From a virus, in IMG/VR virus record IMGVR_UViG_3300009603_000034, positions 1 to 31,841 of that record: a stretch of DNA of 31,841 nt; one strand, 5' to 3'. A program made the translations under genes and the position numbers. Below are positions 15,889 to 22,697 of the stretch, piece after piece. Numbering within the stretch: the first letter of the stretch is position 1; every line of letters starts with the position of its first letter. Below the pieces are notes generated by a model that saw only the letters and a program-made list of their open reading frames with translations, was not told the origin of the DNA and did not search any database.

Positions 15889-16515
15889 ATGCTAGCGACA
15901 CATATCAAAAATGAAGATGATGCCTTCAGTAAAGCTGAAGATACAAACATCTTTGTTAGCGTCAATCCTGATGATGATGACGCTACTCTCGCAGACGAAA
16001 CGTTAAAAATGTCTAGCGCTCTGCAAAAGATTGTTAGAACGTCAGTAGATGACAAAGACGTTGAGTCTTGGCAGGAATTTTTCGTATTAAGCGAAAAAGC
16101 AATAAGAAACAAAGGCGGTAAGATTGGAGATTACTTTGGAATGGCAAGTTATAATCTAGCAGCTTGCGTCACAATGATGAGCGAGTGGCAACGGTTTGCG
16201 TCCAGATTCAAAGAAGACACTGGTTTAATGCCGCCAATAATGGTAATGGCTTTGAAAAAAGGACTTGGCGATGGTGATACAATACAACAAAAATATGGTT
16301 TTCTCTGTCATTATTCATTGCGACGTAATTATGAAGTGGAAGGAATGTTAACATATATTAATAATGAAATATCATATATGATTAGCAGTCTACTGGCATC
16401 TTATGGATGTGAAAAGGTATCTTCGCAAGAGTTCACATCTGAAGTTGAAGATGGTAATGTGTCATTTAAAGATATTGATTTTATTGCTAATAGCGATGAA
16501 AGATACGAAGCTTAA
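15889..16515 (+). CDS. Hypothetical acidic protein beside the AAA+/VWA pair
   Basis: This 208-residue protein follows a clear AAGGAG. The N-terminal 50 residues are acidic and probably flexible (DEDD-type runs). The rest is helical with Gly/Met/Trp-rich parts (KGGKIGDYFGMASYNLAACV, MMSEWQRFASRFKED). No family was recognised. Its place between the VWA and ParB-like genes makes it a candidate substrate, adaptor or regulator of the ATPase. Its stop codon is inside a 9-bp hairpin (16509-16531). Confidence 0.72.
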   Translation: MLATHIKNEDDAFSKAEDTNIFVSVNPDDDDATLADETLKMSSALQKIVRTSVDDKDVESWQEFFVLSEKAIRNKGGKIGDYFGMASYNLAACVTMMSEWQRFASRFKEDTGLMPPIMVMALKKGLGDGDTIQQKYGFLCHYSLRRNYEVEGMLTYINNEISYMISSLLASYGCEKVSSQEFTSEVEDGNVSFKDIDFIANSDERYEA

Positions 16516-16531
16516 TCAAGAGGATTAAGCT
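16509..16531 (+). promoter_or_regulatory. Perfect hairpin over a stop codon
   Basis: AGCTTAATC (16509-16517) and GATTAAGCT (16523-16531) form a perfect 9-bp stem with a five-base loop (AAGAG). It covers the TAA stop of the upstream gene. No T-run follows, so it is more likely an mRNA stability, processing or translation element than a terminator. Confidence 0.6.
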
Positions 16532-16561
16532 AACTTAACAAAAAAGCGAAGAGGAAGTACA

Positions 16562-17356
16562 ATGGCTACTACTAAACGTACCGCCGTTGAACAAACCCTC
16601 GTAGATGGTACTGTATATGAAGTCGGACAAGATGACGACTTTAAAGTAGGCGATGCTATCCACGCTTCTACGGATTACGCGAAATTTACCCTGATAAAGG
16701 GTAATCGCCATGTCCGTATGAATAAAGTGGAGAATCTGGTTAAGTCTATTGAAAAGCAGAACCTTCTGCGGTGCTTTCCTATTGTGGTAACAAGTAATTA
16801 TCACATAATTGATGGACAGCACAGGTTTGTAGCTGCGGCGAAGCTAAAGATACCTGTATGGTATGTGATGGTCAAAGGTAAAATTGACCTGGAAGTAATA
16901 GCGCTTGTAAACAATCAGCAAAATGCATGGAATATGCGGGATTATCTGCATATGTATCAAATGCTTGGGCTGAATCCGTACAAATCGTTTGCTGGTTACA
17001 TTGATAACTTCGGTTTATCAGTAACAACTGGCATACTATTGTGGCTTGGAAAATGTAACGTGAGTGACCAACTTGCGTTCAAATCAGGTGAATTTCCTGG
17101 TACAGGTTACAATAATGCGTACGAAACTGCAAGTGCATTGTCTGATTTGCAAGAATACATACCGCATTGTAAAATGTATAAGTTTTGCCTTGCGTTCGTA
17201 GATATTCTTACGCATCCAGACTATAACCATAAACAGATGCTTAAGAAGTTGAAAATCACTGGCACTTTTCCAAGGTGCGCTCAAGCCTCTGATTATATCA
17301 GAGAACTTGAAAGGGTTTACAACTTTAAGAGCCGCGAGAAAGTGAGGTTCTTCTGA
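16562..17356 (+). CDS. ParB-like domain protein
   Basis: This 264-residue protein has the ParB/sulfiredoxin-like core. The clear hallmark is H-I-I-D-G-Q-H-R-F (81-89) preceded by a helix-strand unit (KVENLVKSIEKQNLLRCFPI), with A-A-K-L-K-I-P-V-W after it. The domain binds nucleotide in several families (ParB CTPase, Srx). The remaining 160 residues carry no clear ParB DNA-binding helix-turn-helix, and no ParA gene is seen, so classical partition is unlikely. AGAGGAAG precedes the ATG. It shares the segment with the AAA+/VWA genes and may be a regulator or nuclease-like factor. Confidence 0.82.
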   Translation: MATTKRTAVEQTLVDGTVYEVGQDDDFKVGDAIHASTDYAKFTLIKGNRHVRMNKVENLVKSIEKQNLLRCFPIVVTSNYHIIDGQHRFVAAAKLKIPVWYVMVKGKIDLEVIALVNNQQNAWNMRDYLHMYQMLGLNPYKSFAGYIDNFGLSVTTGILLWLGKCNVSDQLAFKSGEFPGTGYNNAYETASALSDLQEYIPHCKMYKFCLAFVDILTHPDYNHKQMLKKLKITGTFPRCAQASDYIRELERVYNFKSREKVRFF

Positions 17357-17359
17357 GTT

Positions 17360-18028
17360 ATGGGATTCGACCTGTATGGTATATCGCCATCGGGTGTTGA
17401 CATCCATGAACCCTCAAGTGACGCATCAAAAGAAGAATGGTCTACATATTTTGAGACCGTAAACCGCATAGATGGCGCTTATTTCCGTAGTAATGTATGG
17501 GGATGGCGTCCTCTATGGGGGCTTATTACTGAAATATGTGATGACATTCTTACTGATGATGATGTTGAGCGTGGAACATATAATGATGGTCTAGAAATAT
17601 CATCTAAAAAGTGTGAGTTAATATCTAAACGCTTAAAAGATGCTATTGATGATGGCGGTGTTAGTCATTTCATTGAAGCTTTTAATGATATGAAAAAACA
17701 GGCACCAAAAGAAACATGTTCTATCTGCGAAGGAACTGGTACTCGTAAAGGATGGGAAGGATGGCAGTCTAAAAAGGAATGGTTAAAACACCATGATAGA
17801 CTGGAATATGGCGATGATAAAGATTCCGTTGAATCTTTAGTCAAGTCTATGGATAAAGAAGCGAGCCCACAAGTTGGTTACAAGTGGGCTAAAGAGTGCA
17901 AAGGATGTAACGCTTGTCATGGAGCTGGTAAGGTTAATGCTTTTTTCTGTCATTATGATATTGACGAAAATGAAGTAAAGCGATTCCTTAACTTCTGTGA
18001 GAATAGCGGAGGATTCAACATCTGGTAA
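17360..18028 (+). CDS. Hypothetical protein with DnaJ-type zinc finger
   Basis: This 222-residue protein has an N-terminal M-G-F-D-L-Y-G-I motif and an aromatic stretch (NVWGWRPLWGLITEIC). It then has paired Cys motifs C-S-I-C-E-G-T-G (120-127) and C-K-G-C-N-A-C-H-G-A-G (180-190), as in the CxxCxGxG zinc fingers of DnaJ. No J-domain is present, so it is not DnaJ. Similar phage and bacterial proteins with this layout are uncharacterised as far as I know. It ends the plus-strand segment, right before a large hairpin. Confidence 0.78.
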   Translation: MGFDLYGISPSGVDIHEPSSDASKEEWSTYFETVNRIDGAYFRSNVWGWRPLWGLITEICDDILTDDDVERGTYNDGLEISSKKCELISKRLKDAIDDGGVSHFIEAFNDMKKQAPKETCSICEGTGTRKGWEGWQSKKEWLKHHDRLEYGDDKDSVESLVKSMDKEASPQVGYKWAKECKGCNACHGAGKVNAFFCHYDIDENEVKRFLNFCENSGGFNIW

Positions 18029-18035
18029 TGAATAC

Positions 18036-18127
18036 AATACGTTAAGCTACGTTATAGTTTTTTCCTTTAATTCGCCCCTGTGAGCGCGATAAGGAGTTCC
18101 TTTTCTATAGCGTAGCTTTAGCGTATT
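18036..18127 (+). ncRNA. Candidate structured RNA: long hairpin after the zinc-finger gene
   Basis: Starting eight bases after the stop at 18028, 18036-18057 pairs with 18105-18127. This gives 22 pairs, two of them G-U on the plus strand, with one bulged U. The 47-base loop has a possible inner stem (CCTT 18064-18067 with AAGG 18091-18094, TCGC 18072-18075 with GCGA 18086-18089). G-U pairs on this strand suggest that the folded form is RNA. No T-run follows, so it is not a usual terminator. The 3' arm is also part of the AT-rich repeat element. It could be a processed leader, a regulatory RNA or a DNA cruciform. Confidence 0.55.
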
Positions 18128-18214
18128 AGTTATTATATAGTAATATAATTAGTAATAGTTATTATATAGTATAGTTATAGTAGCGTATAGGTATATTATA
18201 TATATATATAGAAG
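18105..18214. repeat. AT-rich control element, right copy (inverted relative to left copy)
   Basis: TAGCGTA heptamers occur at 18108-18114, 18119-18125 and 18181-18187, with a TA run at 18197-18210 at the right end. Reverse-complemented, its parts follow the same order as 10236-10374: TA run, CTATACGCTA, TAT/ACT-rich middle, two heptamers, CTATAG. The TA-run side faces the replication genes downstream. A promoter, operator or origin role is possible. With the hairpin it fills the 261-base gap between genes at 18029-18289. Confidence 0.7.
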
Positions 18215-18289
18215 TTCAAATGTTTTAAAAAAAACACTATGAAAAAGATTTTAAATAAGGTAATTTCAAATAACGAAATGGAGTTCAAA

Positions 18290-18505
18290 ATGAAACAAAC
18301 AAAAAGAACGGCGATTAAAACATGTTCTTTCAGATGCCCTGAGGATGTTTATAAGCAACTAAAGATTATCTGCGCGTATGAAGATACCAGCGTACAAGAT
18401 AAAGTAACATCACTTGTAGAAAAATGCGTTAAAAATTCTACTGCTTTTAACAAGTTAAATACATCTAATGAAAATACAAGAAATTTACAACAAGTATCTA
18501 ACTGA
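18290..18505 (+). CDS. Ribbon-helix-helix-like small DNA-binding protein
   Basis: This 71-residue protein has the short strand and two helices of a MetJ/Arc-type regulator. T-A-I-K-T-C-S-F-R-C-P-E-D-V-Y-K-Q-L is followed by a helix about residues 28-46 (EDTSVQDKVTSLVEKCV). The ATG at 18290 has GGAG six bases upstream, while the ATG at 18239 in the same frame has none. It is the first gene after the right AT-rich element and could regulate from those repeats, which is inference. Its 3' end overlaps the next gene by 38 bases. Confidence 0.72.
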   Translation: MKQTKRTAIKTCSFRCPEDVYKQLKIICAYEDTSVQDKVTSLVEKCVKNSTAFNKLNTSNENTRNLQQVSN

Positions 18506-19172
18506 CGAAAATAAAAAGACTCAATCTTCTCGCTACAGCGGGAAGGAACAGTTCTTTCATTCATCTGGCTCTGGTCTATGTATGCGGAAGCATTGGTATG
18601 CATCTGTTGCTAAAATGGAAGGAGATGGTTTTAATGATAAAACACTCCGCATTTTTAGAATGGGCAATCTTATACATGAGGACATACAGGAAGCTCTCCG
18701 CATGTACGCTGAACAAGAAGCTCGCCCTATATTCATAGAAAAAGAATTATTCTTGGACAGATTCAATGTTAGGGGTTTCATAGACCTAGCGCTAGTTGAT
18801 GATGATGTTTTATACGACATAAAAACATGCAATTCTTTTAAGTGGACAAAGATGTTTGGTGCGGCAAAAAATAATAACCCTTCCGTTCAGTATGAGATGC
18901 AATTAGCTACATATGGACTTTGGTATCTTGAAAACTACGGAAGGTTAAGCGGTATGAAATTAGTCTACTATAATAAAAATACTTCTGACATGCGTGAGGT
19001 TGATGTACCTATGGTATATTTAGATAAAGCTGAAGCGTACTGGGAAGAGTGTCATGATAAAGTAATTGGTAGTGAAACACCACCGGAACTAGAGATTGGT
19101 GCTTCTCCTACCTATGAATGGGAATGTTCATATTGTCAGTATAAAAGTGTATGTGGAGGCTATAAGCGATGA
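18468..19172 (+). CDS. Cas4/RecB-like PD-(D/E)XK exonuclease
   Basis: This 234-residue protein resembles Cas4/AddB-type nucleases that trim DNA ends. The motifs are M-G-N-L-I-H-E (H70), R-G-F-I-D (D106), L-Y-D-I-K-T (D117-x-K119) and Q-x-x-x-Y (145-149). Four cysteines fit an iron-sulfur site: C38 near the start and C220, C223, C229 at the end (C-S-Y-C-Q-Y-K-S-V-C). A phage recombination nuclease working with the annealing protein downstream is likely. No CRISPR array or Cas1/Cas2 is present, so an adaptation role is not supported. The Shine-Dalgarno is weak. Confidence 0.87.
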   Translation: MKIQEIYNKYLTDENKKTQSSRYSGKEQFFHSSGSGLCMRKHWYASVAKMEGDGFNDKTLRIFRMGNLIHEDIQEALRMYAEQEARPIFIEKELFLDRFNVRGFIDLALVDDDVLYDIKTCNSFKWTKMFGAAKNNNPSVQYEMQLATYGLWYLENYGRLSGMKLVYYNKNTSDMREVDVPMVYLDKAEAYWEECHDKVIGSETPPELEIGASPTYEWECSYCQYKSVCGGYKR

Positions 19173-19351
19173 GAAAGCCTCTTAAAGCTTCTAAAGACCA
19201 TGATATAAACATCATGAGAAAAACCCTTCTTAAAAGGGGGATATCGCAAAAATTAGTAAATACCCTAAACGAACAGCAAGTTAAAAATATATACTATGTT
19301 GTTGCGGGATTAGTTGTTAACGATAATAAAGAGAGAGATTACAATGAGTAA
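19169..19351 (+). CDS. Hypothetical small protein
   Basis: This 60-residue protein begins MRKPLKASKDHDINI and is basic and helical (KTLLKRGISQKLVNTLNEQQ), ending in a hydrophobic YYVVAGLVV. Its ATG overlaps the nuclease stop (ATGA) and its stop overlaps the annealing-protein start, so it is likely co-translated with the recombination genes. No family recognised. Confidence 0.62.
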   Translation: MRKPLKASKDHDINIMRKTLLKRGISQKLVNTLNEQQVKNIYYVVAGLVVNDNKERDYNE

Positions 19352-19955
19352 AAATCTATCACTTTGGTCTAGCGTAGAAAACACAGACCCACGCTACACT
19401 ACAAAAGTAAATCAAAGAGGCGGGTTTACCGCTATTGGAGCCCAATACCAAGTACGCGAAGCTACTGCAAAATTCGGTCCGCTTGGTATAGGTTGGGGAG
19501 TTAAAGATGAGCGCTTTGCACAGTATGAAGATTCAGGTCTTGTTCTGTACCAAGCTACATTGTGGTACAAATATGAAAGCGAACTTGGAGAGATTCCTAT
19601 ACATTCATCTATTAAATACCATTCTAACAATCGCATTGATGACGACTTTGCTAAAAAAGTAGCTACAGATGCTCTTACAAAAGGTTTGTCGAAGTTAGGA
19701 TTTAACGCTGATGTATTTATGGGTTTGTTTGATGACAACAAATATGTAAGTACAATGAAAGCTAAATTTAATGGTAGCGGTAAAACAACAGTTGATTGGG
19801 AAAGTATAGTCAGGCAAGAGATGGATGGTTTAGACGCAGAAAATATAGAGATGGTTGATAAAGCTATTAAAGATGGCGGTGTAAATTCCAAGAACTATCT
19901 AAAGACTATAGATAGAATAAAAGAACTAAAATCTAAAGCTACTGTTGAAGAATGA
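19344..19955 (+). CDS. Single-strand annealing protein (Sak3/ERF/DUF1071-like)
   Basis: This 203-residue protein starts at ATG 19344 (AGAGAG upstream), and the in-frame ATG at 19314 lies inside the previous gene. N-terminal Y-x-T-K-V-N-Q-R-G-G-F-T-A-I-G and a central K-F-G-P-L-G-I-G-W-G-V are followed by a highly typical D-D-F-A-K-K-V-A-T-D-A-L-T-K-G-L-S-K-L-G-F run. The last part is N-A-D-V-F-M-G-L-F-D-D-N-K-Y-V (about 120-135). These are hallmarks of phage annealing proteins that anneal complementary strands. Neighbours are a Cas4-like exonuclease and an SSB-like gene, a complete recombination set. Confidence 0.82.
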   Translation: MSKNLSLWSSVENTDPRYTTKVNQRGGFTAIGAQYQVREATAKFGPLGIGWGVKDERFAQYEDSGLVLYQATLWYKYESELGEIPIHSSIKYHSNNRIDDDFAKKVATDALTKGLSKLGFNADVFMGLFDDNKYVSTMKAKFNGSGKTTVDWESIVRQEMDGLDAENIEMVDKAIKDGGVNSKNYLKTIDRIKELKSKATVEE

Positions 19956-20425
19956 GCGCTATAGATGACTTAGTGGACTCCGCTTCACCTAAAAAATCTT
20001 ACTATATAGAAGATAGCGTATCTACTCTAAAACCCGGAACATATAGAGCTGTTATATCAGGTCTAAAGACTAAACAGAATGTAACCACAAGAACAGGCGT
20101 TCAATGTGATATATATTGGATGATATATACCATTGAAGAAGAACACCCTGAGTGCGGAGGTGAAGATATTAGAGACTCTGGTATATTTAGGTTTAAGGGA
20201 GATGAGACAAAGCGCAATAGATTCTATAAAAAGTTTTTAGAAAGCCTAGAGATACCGCTTAAACAAATAAAGAAAGATGGAAAAGTTTATTATGAGCTTC
20301 CACCATTGTTAGATGAAAATGTAGTCGGTAAGAAAGTACAAATTAACGCCTTCGAAAATAAATGGGAAGGTAAGTATGGCGTTAACCACGAGATAGTAGC
20401 AAAGATGACAAAGGTGTTAGATTGA
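19952..20425 (+). CDS. Putative SSB-like (DUF669-like) protein
   Basis: This 157-residue protein follows the annealing protein with an ATGA overlap. The beta-rich core (PGTYRAVISGLKTKQNVTTR, GVQCDIYWMIYTIEEE) and end (VVGKKVQINAFENKWEGKYG) look like an OB-type DNA-binding fold seen in phage DUF669-like proteins next to recombinases. There is no exact motif to prove DNA binding. Context suggests protection of single-stranded DNA. Confidence 0.65.
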   Translation: MSAIDDLVDSASPKKSYYIEDSVSTLKPGTYRAVISGLKTKQNVTTRTGVQCDIYWMIYTIEEEHPECGGEDIRDSGIFRFKGDETKRNRFYKKFLESLEIPLKQIKKDGKVYYELPPLLDENVVGKKVQINAFENKWEGKYGVNHEIVAKMTKVLD

Positions 20426-20622
20426 TTAGTTGTGATGATTTTTCAAACGCATACATATTATTATCTCATCTGACAGATTATGGAAAACTCACTAGAACTC
20501 AAGCTAATATTCTTTACAATGAATATTTTGTTGACGCTCAAATTGGATTTTTAAAGTCTTTTGGACACAATATAAAACGTAGAAAAATAAAAGGTGAACA
20601 TGAATGGTATTTAGCGAAATAA
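20422..20622 (+). CDS. Hypothetical small basic protein
   Basis: This 66-residue ORF begins with TTG at 20422 overlapping the previous stop, with AAGGTG upstream. It has a helical centre (TRTQANILYNEYFVDAQIGF) and a basic end (HNIKRRKIKGEHEWYLAK). The gap-free, overlapping position before the helicase suggests it is real. It might be a loader or regulator of the helicase, but nothing in the sequence proves it. Confidence 0.6.
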   Translation: MISCDDFSNAYILLSHLTDYGKLTRTQANILYNEYFVDAQIGFLKSFGHNIKRRKIKGEHEWYLAK

Positions 20623-21971
20623 ATACAAGGCAGATATCGGCACACGCTCCCGAAGCCGAGAAAACATTATTAGGTCAAATCCTAATAGATAATAGCGTGA
20701 TAGATAAAGTCGGAGAATATATTCCAGAGGAAGAAGTTTTTTACGATTCAAAGCATCAGAGAGTATGGAATACAATACAGTCTATGCGTAAAAACGGAGA
20801 TGAGGTAATAGATGTTGTAACTGTGATGTCTAGAATAAAAATCGTAGGTGATGATGATGTATCAGCTTACTATCTTACCGGCTTAATAGAAAATGTTGCT
20901 TCCATATCAAATGCTGAGCATTACGCCAAGATAGTTTATGAAAAATGGTTACTAAGGAAAGTAATTAGAAAAGCTGAGATTATTAAAAATACAATAGATA
21001 TGCCTATTGATGAAGCATACAATGCTTTACAGGCTATTAATAGCGAAATAGAAGATGTGCTGAATATGAGGGTTCGTGAAAAATTCGACCTTGGCAACTT
21101 GGTAGATGAAACGGCTGAACATATTAAAGCTCATGATAGTCTCATACCATTTGGGTACGGAAAACTAGATAAGATGACAGGCGGAATGACAAGAGGTGAA
21201 ATAACAGTAATAGCAGGTCGCCCAGGTCACTTCAAGTCAACTATGATGTTAAACATTGTTAGAAAACTTATACGCTCAGGAAATAAAGTTATTGTTTTTA
21301 ATAGAGAGATGAGTAATGTTGAAATGATGAAAAAGCTTTTTGTTCTTGAGTCTCAAGTGTTGAATTATGATAGTCTCCGCTCTGAAAATATGGCAGATTT
21401 TGAAGTAAGCGACCTTGAATTAGCTAAAAAACATATTAAAAATAAATATCAAAATTTACTGATGTTTGATAATATATTTGATATAGAGCAAGCTATGCGA
21501 GAAATTAGAAAACACAAGCCTGATGTTGTAGTGGATGACTACATAGGTCTTATTGACGTTTTTGGTATTGATGATAATAGACTTCGTGTAGACTCTATTA
21601 TGAAGCAATATAAGCGTGCCGCTAAAACATACAACATGTGCTGTCTACTTGTTTCTCAACTTAATCGAGAATGTGAATCAAGGGCTAATAAACGCCCTAT
21701 ATTACGAGACTTACGGGATTCAGGTTCAATAGAACAAGACGCTGAAATGATACTTTTTATGTACTACGATTGGAGATATAATTACATGGATAGTCAAGGC
21801 GGGGAAAATGAACTTGAAGTAATTTTAGGTAAAAACAGATACGGAAGAACTGGTAGCGTTGGATTGGGAGTTATAGGAGATAGGTGTTCTATTTTTAACG
21901 ATGTCGATGAATCAGTAAACGATTCTTACAGACTAATAAAAGAAAGAGGAAAGCATGTCGGTTCATTATAA
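20604..21971 (+). CDS. DnaB-type replicative helicase
   Basis: This 455-residue protein has a DnaB N-terminal domain (P-E-A-E-K-T-L-L-G-Q-I-L-I at residues 16-28) and a RecA-like motor. Walker A is AGRPGHFKST (204-213), with G-H-F-K rather than the common S-M-G-K. Walker B is V-V-V-D-D-Y-I-G-L-I, then L-L-V-S-Q-L-N-R-E and R-D-L-R-D-S-G-S-I-E-Q-D-A-E, both classic DnaB motifs. It unwinds DNA at the phage fork. No primase or polymerase gene is visible in this window, so host enzymes or genes elsewhere are used. AAGGTG lies seven bases before the ATG. Confidence 0.93.
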   Translation: MVFSEINTRQISAHAPEAEKTLLGQILIDNSVIDKVGEYIPEEEVFYDSKHQRVWNTIQSMRKNGDEVIDVVTVMSRIKIVGDDDVSAYYLTGLIENVASISNAEHYAKIVYEKWLLRKVIRKAEIIKNTIDMPIDEAYNALQAINSEIEDVLNMRVREKFDLGNLVDETAEHIKAHDSLIPFGYGKLDKMTGGMTRGEITVIAGRPGHFKSTMMLNIVRKLIRSGNKVIVFNREMSNVEMMKKLFVLESQVLNYDSLRSENMADFEVSDLELAKKHIKNKYQNLLMFDNIFDIEQAMREIRKHKPDVVVDDYIGLIDVFGIDDNRLRVDSIMKQYKRAAKTYNMCCLLVSQLNRECESRANKRPILRDLRDSGSIEQDAEMILFMYYDWRYNYMDSQGGENELEVILGKNRYGRTGSVGLGVIGDRCSIFNDVDESVNDSYRLIKERGKHVGSL

Positions 21972-22164
21972 AGGTGAAGATGCCCAGTTCATTGTAAACT
22001 GTTTAAAAACATTGCGAAGTTTAATTAAAACTTTAAATATGGGCGAACATGCAGAGTTGTTAAGAATAAATGAAATAGTTAACAAATACGATACGGCAAA
22101 TAATAAATCTAGTAATTTGCCGGATGAAAGGTTAAGAGGTAACGATTGTGAGTCGTGCGAATAA
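21955..22164 (+). CDS. Hypothetical small protein
   Basis: This 69-residue protein starts at ATG 21955 (AGAGG upstream) within the last codons of the helicase gene. A helical N-half (DAQFIVNCLKTLRSLIKTLN) is followed by a polar end with C-E-S-C. Its stop overlaps the next start. No family recognised. Confidence 0.58.
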   Translation: MSVHYKGEDAQFIVNCLKTLRSLIKTLNMGEHAELLRINEIVNKYDTANNKSSNLPDERLRGNDCESCE

Positions 22165-22450
22165 GAAAAAACTGACCATAAGAGAAATAGAGCTAATGTT
22201 ATCGGCTCTAGCTAATAAGGTATCTTCAATAGAAAATAGCATAAATAAAATTGTTATGCCCGGAATGACAGCTTCTATGAATATGTTTGAGATTTATGTT
22301 GACATGAAAGGTGATTTAAACGATTTAGTGGAGAAAATAAATGAATACGCAGAAAAAACAACCAGAAAAGAAAACGAACTTCAAGAAGCAGGGCAAGAGA
22401 AACAGGCAGAGGGGAGCGGAACTTCAGAGACAAGCGGTGAGACTAGCTAA
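22148..22450 (+). CDS. Hypothetical coiled-coil protein overlapping a nuclease gene
   Basis: This 100-residue ORF starts with GTG 22148 (AGAGGT upstream). A helical, coiled-coil-like region (IREIELMLSALANKVSSIEN and DLNDLVEKINEYAEKTTR) leads to a disordered tail rich in E, G, S and T. The last 110 bases overlap the next gene in a different frame. The overlap codes for low-complexity sequence here and a basic N-terminus there, so both can be functional. No function is known. Confidence 0.58.
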   Translation: MSRANKKKLTIREIELMLSALANKVSSIENSINKIVMPGMTASMNMFEIYVDMKGDLNDLVEKINEYAEKTTRKENELQEAGQEKQAEGSGTSETSGETS

Positions 22451-22697
22451 AGATTTTGAGCTTGATTCTAAGAACAGAGATAGAGGCGGTGCTCAACATG
22501 AGCAAGGCGACATAGAAATAGAACATAAATTCTATGGATGCAAGAGAAGAAAAAGAGCACCAAAGTGGATATTCCCTGAAAAAGAGGAAGTTGGTGTTAT
22601 CTTCAAAGCTGATTATATGCCTACATATATATCAGTTGAGCTTGAACACTACCTACTACTTCTTTCATTGGTAAAAAAGGATTTTATAAATGAGTAA
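22341..22697 (+). CDS. PD-(D/E)XK-like resolvase/endonuclease
   Basis: This 118-residue protein starts at ATG 22341 with GGAG seven bases upstream. After a very basic N-terminus comes R-G-A-E-L-Q (E27), then G-D-I-E-I-E-H-K (D57, E61, K63), a plausible E/D/ExK active site like that of Holliday-junction resolvases. A C-terminal beta-like part (VGVIFKADYMPTYISVEL) follows. It lies downstream of the helicase and annealing genes and could cut branched DNA. Assignment rests on a motif, not a full family match. Confidence 0.65.
   Translation: MNTQKKQPEKKTNFKKQGKRNRQRGAELQRQAVRLAKDFELDSKNRDRGGAQHEQGDIEIEHKFYGCKRRKRAPKWIFPEKEEVGVIFKADYMPTYISVELEHYLLLLSLVKKDFINE

Noticed and set aside
18468-19172. 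Cas4-like gene as part of a CRISPR adaptation module
   Set aside because: No repeat-spacer array and no Cas1 or Cas2 are present. The neighbours are phage recombination genes.
19412-19891. 159-codon open frame antisense to the annealing protein
   Set aside because: It is the reverse-strand shadow of a well-supported gene, has no ribosome site and no recognisable domain.
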